DNA of 64,000 bases from Prevotellaceae bacterium KH2P17. Lineage in GTDB: Bacteria > Bacteroidota > Bacteroidia > Bacteroidales > Bacteroidaceae. The stretch spans positions 85,239 through 149,238 of the forward strand of contig FZRE01000008.1 in assembly GCA_900199655.1 (NCBI GenBank), in the 5' to 3' direction. Position 1 is the stretch's first letter. Every line of letters begins with the position of its first letter. The position numbers were made by a program, and so were the translations under genes. The notes beneath the pieces were generated by a model. That model was not told the DNA's origin. It searched no databases and saw nothing but the letters and a program-made list of their open reading frames with translations. Of the stretch, positions 58,200 through 64,000 are shown in pieces.

Positions 58200-59215
58200 A
58201 TTGTAAGCTATTGTGTTTCAAAGGCTTACGAGTAAGAAAGAAAAAGGTGCCCTTCAAGCGTCTTGAAGCTATCCTTCAAGCCCCTTGAAAGCATCTTTCA
58301 AGGCCGTTGAAGCATACCTCTGTGTGCTTTCCTGTTGTTTTTTAAAGACAGAGTAACAGAGTATTTTTTCTGTTGCTGCAAGTTTACTGCATAGCGGGAG
58401 CGAGCAAGCAACGGTTCGCAGGAAGACAAACTGGTATCCTCCCCTTGGAAAGGGGAGGCGGAGGAGGGGATGACCAAATGTCGTGCTGATTACAACTTGC
58501 TGCGCAAATCATCCCTTCCCAGCCTATGAATTGTGAATGATGAATTGTGAATGAGCAGCCTGCAGTCTGCAAAATCATCCCCTCCTAACCTCCCCTTTCT
58601 AAGGGGAGGAAGCGCTGCTGAAACTCTCTTGCTAATTAGTTGCAGATTTTTAAAGACAGAGTAACAGAGTAGTTTTTCCGCTGCTTGTTGTTTCCTGCTG
58701 TTTTGCTGCTGGTTTTTAAAGACAGAGTAACAGAGTAATTTTTTCGCTGCTGCAGGTTTGCTGCTGTTTTGCTGCTTATTTTTAAAGACATAGTAACAGA
58801 GTAATTTTTCAGCTGCTGCGGGCTTGCTGCATAGCGGGAGCGAGCAAGCAATGGTTCGCAGGAAGACAAACTGGTATCCTCCCCTTGGAAAGGGGAGGCG
58901 GAGGAGGGGATGACCACATGGCAGAGATTAGTCATGCAGTTTAAGATATCATCCCCTCCTAACCTCCCCTTTCTAAGGGGAGGATACTCTGGCGCACACA
59001 ATAAGAGCCCACTCCGGTTCTCCCACAGAGAGGGACTACTTCTATTCAATGTCTTTCCATAGTAAAGCTCCCTCCCTTCGGGAGGGTTGGGGTAGGCTTT
59101 CTTTTGGTTATGGGGAGGCGGAGGAGGGGATGACCAAATGTCGTGCTGATTACAACTTGCTGCGCAAATCATTCCTTTCCAATCTGTGAATTGTGAATTA
59201 TGAATTGTGAATTGC
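58200..59215. repeat. Composite repeat cluster III (between TonB receptor and lipoprotein genes)
   Basis: The 1.3-kb gap contains family E copy 5, a single D unit at 58347, D units at 58655, 58721 and 58787 (66 bp apart), and four family C hairpins (58438, 58589, 58878, 58963). A sixth GC-rich string stands near 59045, with GAATTGTGAAT strings at about 58525 and 59190. The string GCATAGCGGGAGCGAGCAAG precedes two of the C hairpins; its reverse complement follows two C hairpins in cluster II, so much of cluster III is cluster II inverted. A frame at 58636-59217 only translates repeats. Confidence 0.85.
58253..58318 (+). repeat. Triple 22-bp inverted-repeat element, family E, copy 5
   Basis: Units start at 58253, 58275 and 58297; the second is TTCAAGCCCCTTGAAAGCAT plus CT. 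The upstream flank CTTACGAGTAAGAAAG matches copy 4. Confidence 0.88.
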
Positions 59216-59232
59216 ACCCCGTGGGCTCTTCG

Positions 59233-59943
59233 TTACGGCTCAATCTTGATTTTAAAGTACACGTAGCGGGAGTAGTCGGACTCCATGCCGTCTCCGTACG
59301 GAATCCTTTTCGTGGTGGCCTTTTTTCGTCGGTAGCATTTCAGGTAGAGGGTGTTATCGGGACCCCAGAAGATGAACTGGCGCAGGTCTTCTATGCTCTT
59401 GGCATCCCAGGCATGAGGAAAGCAGAGGGCGGAGTTGCGCAGATGGTAGACTGTTTTCAGCGTGTTGCCCTCCAACTTGCGGATGTTGATGTCCAAGGGC
59501 GGCTCTCCGGCGTCTTCGCCCCATAGCTCTCCGGCCCACCAACCGGTCTTGGCGTAGGCGTGGTACTCAAAAGACAGCCGATTGTAGCGATCCTCGTCGG
59601 TGGTTGTAAGATGCAAGTTCTCGTCCGCGAGCATCATAAACAGCTCGCCGGTTATGCCTACTACGATGGCGGCATATTGCCTTGTGGCTGCTATATAGCC
59701 TACTTTAAAGATATCGATCATGTCGGCAACCTCGCCGTAAGGCTGGCGGATGAGGCGCGTGAGCTGCCGGCGGGTGGCGGCGGTAACGGCAGTGGTGTCC
59801 ATGATGTGGTTGTAGCGGGTGTACTGGCTGTAGGCTTTTTCGAACTCCTGGCGGCTTGTTTCCTGCAACGCAGGCGACAGTCGGCCGCATGAAGATGCAA
59901 AGACGAGCAGAATAAAGGCGGTGAGAAACAACTTGTTGTGCAT
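59233..59943 (-). CDS. Lipoprotein of unknown function
   Basis: A 236-residue protein with a lipoprotein signal; the lipobox is FASSC with C19. I do not recognise the mature part. It has a helical first half (LQETSRQEFEKAYSQYTRYNHIMDTTAVTAATRRQL) and a mixed second half rich in W and Y (TGWWAGELWGEDAGEPPLD). It carries no catalytic motif I can name. The -7 box lies about 59 nt upstream. It is divergent from the small secreted protein at 60127. Confidence 0.65.
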   Translation of the reverse strand: MHNKLFLTAFILLVFASSCGRLSPALQETSRQEFEKAYSQYTRYNHIMDTTAVTAATRRQLTRLIRQPYGEVADMIDIFKVGYIAATRQYAAIVVGITGELFMMLADENLHLTTTDEDRYNRLSFEYHAYAKTGWWAGELWGEDAGEPPLDINIRKLEGNTLKTVYHLRNSALCFPHAWDAKSIEDLRQFIFWGPDNTLYLKCYRRKKATTKRIPYGDGMESDYSRYVYFKIKIEP

Positions 59944-60001
59944 GGTCCTGGTGTTTTAGGTTTACAGAATGGCGGGGGTGCAAAGTTGCTTCCCCACACC
60001 G

Positions 60002-60009
60002 CAAAGATA
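60002..60009 (-). promoter_or_regulatory. -7 box of the lipoprotein gene at 59943
   Basis: On the minus strand TATCTTTG, 59 nt upstream of the ATG. Confidence 0.6.
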
Positions 60010-60095
60010 GGAATTATTGTGCAAACTGCATGTACGGATGGGGCAGAAAATGATGCTTTTTGAGCCTGCGGGCTGTGTTTTGGCAAAATAATTAG

Positions 60096-60103
60096 TACCT
60101 TTG
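60096..60103 (+). promoter_or_regulatory. -7 box of the secreted protein gene at 60127
   Basis: TACCTTTG, 23 nt upstream of the ATG. Confidence 0.6.
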
Positions 60104-60126
60104 CCGCCATATTTGCACAGCTTACA

Positions 60127-60780
60127 ATGAACGGAAACTATACAGTAAACTCGCCGCAAGCGCGGTTTGGCACCCTGCTGCTGGTGTTGCTGCTGGCGCT
60201 GCCGGTGCCTGCAGCGGCCAAGAAAGTGAGCAACGCCGTGCTGGCCCGCCAGCTCTTCGACCGCACCTATCAAATGGTGTTCGGCCCGCAGGGCGCTTCG
60301 CTCGACTATGCAGTTAACATCATAGGCATCTACAAAACCGCCGGAACCATCTGGTACAAGGGCAACAAGGCCAAGTTTGTGGAGAGTCGGTACGCTGCCT
60401 GGAACGATGCACGCACCTTCTACCGCGTAGACAAGAAGAAAAAGACGGTGGAAATACACAACCCGAACTCAAAGAAAAAGGACAAATACGCCAGTAAGTT
60501 CGAGTTCAAACCTGATAATTACACGTACAGCCTGACCGGTAACCGCGCGGAGAACATTATCTCCATAGACGCCAAGGACGGCGTAGACGGCATCAAACAC
60601 GTAAAAGCAGTGCTCGACAAGCAAACCGGTTACCCCAAAAGTCTGAAGATAAAGATAGCCTTCTTCTGGACTACAGTCAGGATATCCCACTTCAAGCCGG
60701 GCGGCATAGACGACGGGCTGTTCACCTTCCCGCGCCGTCAGTACGCCTCGTATGAGTTCATCGACAAGCGGCCGGAGTAG
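60127..60780 (+). CDS. Secreted protein of unknown function, possibly LolA-like fold
   Basis: A 217-residue exported protein with a signal peptide ending near residue 35 (LPVPAAAKK). The mature part has repeated amphipathic strands: SLDYAVNIIGIYKTAGTIWYKGNKAKFVE, then RVDKKKKTVEIHNP, then SLTGNRAENIISIDAKDGVDGIKHVKAVLDKQTGYPKSLKIKI. This recalls the LolA-like lipoprotein-carrier fold, but I cannot confirm it without structure comparison. The gene is convergent with the PDZ-protease gene, ending 18 nt from it. Confidence 0.6.
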   Translation: MNGNYTVNSPQARFGTLLLVLLLALPVPAAAKKVSNAVLARQLFDRTYQMVFGPQGASLDYAVNIIGIYKTAGTIWYKGNKAKFVESRYAAWNDARTFYRVDKKKKTVEIHNPNSKKKDKYASKFEFKPDNYTYSLTGNRAENIISIDAKDGVDGIKHVKAVLDKQTGYPKSLKIKIAFFWTTVRISHFKPGGIDDGLFTFPRRQYASYEFIDKRPE

Positions 60781-60798
60781 CATCAGCGGCCGCGCTCT

Positions 60799-61971
60799 CT
60801 ACCTTTCAACCGTTACTGTCTTGCTGCGACCCTTGGCATCGGCCAGCATGAAGGTGTAGCGGCGACCCTCTACGAAGGGGTAACGCACAAAATCGGCAAA
60901 GCTCCTCACGGGCTGCCCGTTGATGCTTAGTATGGTGTCGCCCTGCCGCATGCCGCGGCGGTAGGCTTCGCTCTTGTCGAAGATGAGGCCCACCGTGGCG
61001 TGCCCCTCCTGTGGAACGAAGGCTACGCCGAACTGCTTGTTGTTAACCAAGACGCTGTCGGCACCGTTGCGGGGCTGGAAGATGATGCGCCGGCGGAAGG
61101 GATTGATGACGATACAGCCGTATCGGAGGATGCGGGCACCGATGCGCGAGGAGCCTTGCGTGGTGATGGTTCGCAGCCGGCAGAAGGAGAACTCGTCCCA
61201 TTTCAGCCTGTCGAGGTTCAGGAATGCCACCTCGTCTTTTGCCTCCGCGCCGTAGCTGCTGATGGCCAGATGCCCCTGCACCCGGCCCTCCACCTGCGCG
61301 TTAACTTGCTTGCTTTTGTAGGCGTGGGCATCGAAGCTGCGCTTGTTCATGGTGTACAACGGGCGCGAACCGAGGTCGAAGAGGGCCTCGTCGACATGGC
61401 GGATGAAGGGGGAGACCAGCAGATAGGGCACAAACCACTTGAGCTTGTACTTCAGCTCGTAACCCGTCTCATCATCGAAAGTGTGCCGGCGGTCGGTCAG
61501 GATGAGGCGTTTGTGGGCCGCATCTATCTTTGCCGCCACGCCTTTATTGAATAGGTCGAAGCCTATAATGGCATCGTATTGCCGCCCGACGGCCGGCTGC
61601 GGCAGTACCGAGGCCACGTAGTTGGTAACCGTGAGGCGGCCTATGCGGAACGGCGGGAGGGCTACCACCTTGACTGTATCGCGCCGGTTGTTGGCATCGT
61701 GAGACACGATGTTGCCCAGTTCGGTTAGTCCCGGCAGGCTGCTTGCGGCGTAGACAACGCCCTGCGAGGACCCCGTGTCGAGGCAGAAGCGGTACCGGCG
61801 GCCGTTCATCGTTGCGCTGAGGTACACCTGGTCGTGGTCAATCTCGATGGGAATGGTGTCGCAGAAGTTCCTTGCCGACAGCAGGAAGCTGGTGTCGTAG
61901 CCATGTATCTGGGCCTTGATACCCGTAAAGGCCAGCACAAGCAGGGTTGTAAGGAGGACTTTCTTCATCAT
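60799..61971 (-). CDS. Secreted retropepsin-like aspartyl protease with PDZ domain
   Basis: A 390-residue exported protein. The signal peptide ends at about residue 20 (FTGIKA). A retropepsin-like aspartic fold has the catalytic DTGSSQG at 65-71 and a second candidate motif FDLGSRPLY near 197. A PDZ domain occupies about 310-390 (HATVGLIFDKSEAYRRGMRQGDTILSINGQPV). It likely acts as a periplasmic or surface protease. It starts three nucleotides after the mgtC-like gene stop, so the two are co-transcribed. Confidence 0.82.
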   Translation of the reverse strand: MMKKVLLTTLLVLAFTGIKAQIHGYDTSFLLSARNFCDTIPIEIDHDQVYLSATMNGRRYRFCLDTGSSQGVVYAASSLPGLTELGNIVSHDANNRRDTVKVVALPPFRIGRLTVTNYVASVLPQPAVGRQYDAIIGFDLFNKGVAAKIDAAHKRLILTDRRHTFDDETGYELKYKLKWFVPYLLVSPFIRHVDEALFDLGSRPLYTMNKRSFDAHAYKSKQVNAQVEGRVQGHLAISSYGAEAKDEVAFLNLDRLKWDEFSFCRLRTITTQGSSRIGARILRYGCIVINPFRRRIIFQPRNGADSVLVNNKQFGVAFVPQEGHATVGLIFDKSEAYRRGMRQGDTILSINGQPVRSFADFVRYPFVEGRRYTFMLADAKGRSKTVTVER

Positions 61972-61974
61972 TTC

Positions 61975-62640
61975 TTATTCCATGTTTTCTATGGTCACGC
62001 CGTCAAAATCGGCCATGAATTCGAGTATGCGGTCCTGATATTGGCTCCTCTTCACCTTCACCTCCATCGTTACCTTGAAGAGTCCGCCGTTGGTGGTGTG
62101 GCGTTCCTGCATGTCGTAGCTGTCAATGGTCACGCCGTCCTCACGCAGTTTCTTCAGCATGTTGGCAATGCTGGCCTTGGAAGCCGCCGTGTAGGTGATG
62201 GTGAGTGCACGCGTGCCGAAGCGGTGGAGCACCATGTGCAGGGCCTCCAGGCAGATGAGCACCAGTACGGTTGTGGCCGTGGCGAGCAGGTAAAGACCCG
62301 ACCCGCAGGTGAGACCGATGGCCGCCGTTACCCAGATACCGGCCGCCGTGGTGAGCCCTTTGACCACATGCTTCTGGAAGATGATGGCTCCCGCACCCAG
62401 AAAACCGATGCCCGTAACCACCTGCGAGGCTATACGCGAGGGGTCGAAGGAGGCCTGGCTCGCCTGTGCCAGCACCGTATCGAAGCCGTACTGCGATATT
62501 ATCATGAAGAGCGCGCTGCCCAGCGAGACCAGGAAATGGGTGCGGAAACCGGCCTCCTTGGCGCGGTATTCCCGCTCCAAGCCTATGGCTCCGCCCAGCA
62601 AACCGGCCACGAAGAGGCGTAAAATGAAGTCTATGGTCAT
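61975..62640 (-). CDS. MgtC/SapB-family membrane protein
   Basis: A 221-residue protein. Its N-terminal half has about four helices with the family motifs GGAIGLEREYRAKEAGFRTHFLVSLGSALFM and VVTGIGFLGAGAIIF, then GLTTAAGIWVTAAIGLTCGSGLY. The C-terminal soluble part (about 145-221) resembles the ACT-like domain of MgtC proteins (LREDGVTIDSYDMQERH). MgtC proteins affect magnesium stress, phosphate uptake or ATP synthase activity in other bacteria. It heads a two-gene operon with the PDZ-protease gene and is divergent from the acetyltransferase. Confidence 0.92.
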   Translation of the reverse strand: MTIDFILRLFVAGLLGGAIGLEREYRAKEAGFRTHFLVSLGSALFMIISQYGFDTVLAQASQASFDPSRIASQVVTGIGFLGAGAIIFQKHVVKGLTTAAGIWVTAAIGLTCGSGLYLLATATTVLVLICLEALHMVLHRFGTRALTITYTAASKASIANMLKKLREDGVTIDSYDMQERHTTNGGLFKVTMEVKVKRSQYQDRILEFMADFDGVTIENME

Positions 62641-62681
62641 AAAATCTGCTATTTATTCGTTGTTTGATTGCCTTGTGAATG

Positions 62682-62689
62682 CAAAGATA
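62682..62689 (-). promoter_or_regulatory. -7 box of the MgtC operon
   Basis: On the minus strand TATCTTTG, 42 nt upstream of the ATG at 62640. The plus-strand -7 box of the acetyltransferase is only 13 nt further on, so the two promoters overlap back to back. Confidence 0.6.
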
Positions 62690-62702
62690 ATGAAAACTTT
62701 TG

Positions 62703-62710
62703 TATCTTTG
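62703..62710 (+). promoter_or_regulatory. -7 box of the acetyltransferase gene
   Basis: TATCTTTG, 19 nt ahead of the ATG at 62730. Confidence 0.6.
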
Positions 62711-62729
62711 TCAATAAAAGCCTGACGTT

Positions 62730-63281
62730 ATGAAAACCGAATTTCAGAAAATGCGTTCGCAGGAGCTGTACGACTTCTCGGATGCGGAGATAGAGGCCAG
62801 CCTAAGCCATGCCAAGATGCTTTGTGCCAGGTTGCAGACCATGACGCTCGACAGTGCCGACTACAGGGAGGTTATCCGTGAGCTCATTCCCGGCATTCCC
62901 GACGACTCTGCCGTGTGCCCGCCGTTCCATTGCGACCACGGCAACGGCATCATCATGGGCCGCAACGTGTTCATCAACTATGACTGCGTGGTACTCGACG
63001 GCGCTTGTGTGCGCTTTGGCGACAACGTGAAGGTGGGCCCCTGCTGCCAGTTCTACACGCCCCAACACCCCATGGACCCGGTTCAACGGCGCCTGCCGCA
63101 GGAGACTTCTTATCCTATAGAGATAGGCGACGATGCCTGGCTGGGCGGCGGCGTGATAGTGTGCCCGGGCGTGCGGATAGGCAAGCGGAGCATTATCGGG
63201 GCCGGCTCGGTGGTTGTTCACGATATTCCGGACGACTGCTTGGCCGCCGGCAATCCCGCGGTAGTGAAGAGGAGGCTGTAG
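62730..63281 (+). CDS. Sugar O-acetyltransferase (maltose/galactoside acetyltransferase family)
   Basis: A 183-residue acetyl-CoA-dependent acetyltransferase of the left-handed beta-helix type. The N-terminal Mac domain occupies about 1-55. Hexapeptide repeats follow (IIMGRNVFINYDCVVLDGACVRFGDNVKVGPCCQFYT). The catalytic histidine is probably H113 in TPQHPMDP, the usual place in LacA/Maa enzymes, and the loop AAGNPAVVKRRL closes the protein. It acetylates sugars, possibly to detoxify or expel excess maltose-type sugars, but any link to the starch locus is speculative. Confidence 0.9.
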   Translation: MKTEFQKMRSQELYDFSDAEIEASLSHAKMLCARLQTMTLDSADYREVIRELIPGIPDDSAVCPPFHCDHGNGIIMGRNVFINYDCVVLDGACVRFGDNVKVGPCCQFYTPQHPMDPVQRRLPQETSYPIEIGDDAWLGGGVIVCPGVRIGKRSIIGAGSVVVHDIPDDCLAAGNPAVVKRRL

Positions 63282-63398
63282 ATTTGCAGCTGGCAGCTTT
63301 GGCGGAGTTTTCGTTCAACTTCTCTGCATCCTTATAATATAATAAGGAGAAGAAATGTCTGGAGTCCTGATTTTGTAAATTTAGCGGAAAAGTTTGTA

Positions 63399-63457
63399 TA
63401 TTTTTGAATTTTTCCTTTTATTTTGTTTGGCCGTTATTGTTTTTTGTTCTACCTTTG
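63399..63457 (+). promoter_or_regulatory. Ribosomal RNA operon promoters
   Basis: The main promoter has TTTG at 63426-63429, a 20-nt spacer and TACCTTTG at 63450-63457, a textbook Bacteroidota promoter. A second -7 match TATTTTTG at 63399-63406 stands upstream with a TTTG at 63372, suggesting tandem promoters. Confidence 0.75.
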
Positions 63458-63705
63458 CATCCGCTTTCGGGTAATCCCGTAGGCTATCAAAAGAGTTCTT
63501 TGAAACGATTTACATAGACAGAAAAGTAGTACGAGAAGCGGGCGCTTTTTCTATTTATATTAATAGGTAGTGAAGCGTCCGGGTAAAAGAAACGAACCGT
63601 TCAATTCATATATTGAAAAGACTTCTTGAAGAAGATAGACGGACATCCGAGAACAGACAGACATTTCCCGTGCCCTTCGTGGCATGGGAATGGAATTCAT
63701 ATTTT
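63458..63705 (+). other. rRNA operon leader
   Basis: About 250 nt between the promoter and the mature 16S. It contains AGAGTTCTTTGAAACGATTT (63490-63509), which resembles the boxA-type antitermination region of Bacteroidales rrn leaders. A hairpin, CATTTCCCGTGCC with GGCATGGGAATG (63662-63693), probably belongs to the 16S precursor processing stem. Confidence 0.6.

Positions 63706-64000
<295 letters not shown>

Noticed and set aside
58384..59217. Minus-strand open frames in cluster III
   Set aside because: The predicted residues come from the GC-rich hairpins, the GAATTGTGAAT strings and D units; no conserved protein is seen.

Overview
The window looks like a chromosomal segment of a Bacteroidales bacterium, most likely in the Prevotellaceae. 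The evidence is a complete SusC/D/E/F starch system, promoters of the Bacteroidota type (-7 box TAnnTTTG, most often TATCTTTG), a C-terminal secretion-like tail on an amylase, and a 16S rRNA 5' end of Bacteroidales type at the right edge. Genus assignment is inference; no search was run.

Layout. 1-1.5 kb: DJ-1/PfpI protein, ispD and the start of recG (minus strand). 2-10.5 kb: nadK, an ABC exporter, a thioredoxin-TonB_C fusion, then a MacB-like efflux operon (ATPase, two permeases, adaptor) whose intergenic gaps hold repeats. 11-33.6 kb: a starch and maltooligosaccharide locus in two divergent arms. The minus arm is susC-susD-susE-susF followed by a separately promoted alpha-amylase. The plus arm is a LacI-family regulator, an MFS transporter, malQ, a GH97 alpha-glucosidase, pullulanase and neopullulanase. 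33.9-39.6 kb: purL with a split chromate-type transporter and an EamA transporter. 40-49 kb: M1 peptidase, a second EamA transporter, OmpA-like lipoprotein, AlbA-domain protein, YitT protein, HAD phosphatase and SDR. 49.4-58 kb: BlaI/M56 pair, an unknown protein, porin, beta-helix lipoprotein and TonB receptor. 59-63.3 kb: small secreted proteins, PDZ-retropepsin protein, MgtC and an acetyltransferase. 63.4-64 kb: rRNA promoter, leader and 16S start.

How the starch locus works together. Starch would be bound by SusD/E/F and the amylase, imported through SusC, cut in the periplasm by the pullulanase, neopullulanase and GH97 enzymes, carried into the cytoplasm by the MFS transporter and processed there by MalQ. 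The same 16-bp pseudo-palindrome GTGCAAACGATTGCGC occurs upstream of the amylase, between susC and lacI, and upstream of malQ. At all four promoters it lies 54-56 bp upstream of a candidate -7 box. This suggests one LacI-family protein, in place of SusR, acting at a fixed position that fits an activator.

The other striking feature is intergenic. Several unrelated repeat families recur between genes with repeat lengths that are multiples of 22 bp: two families made of exactly three 22-bp inverted-repeat units (3 and 5 loci), one with a 44-bp period (2 loci) and one with a 66-bp period (3 clusters). A 21-bp GC-rich inverted repeat (13 copies) accompanies them in three composite clusters of about 1.3 kb. 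I do not recognise these elements as a described system. No CRISPR array, tRNA gene, insertion sequence or prophage was seen.
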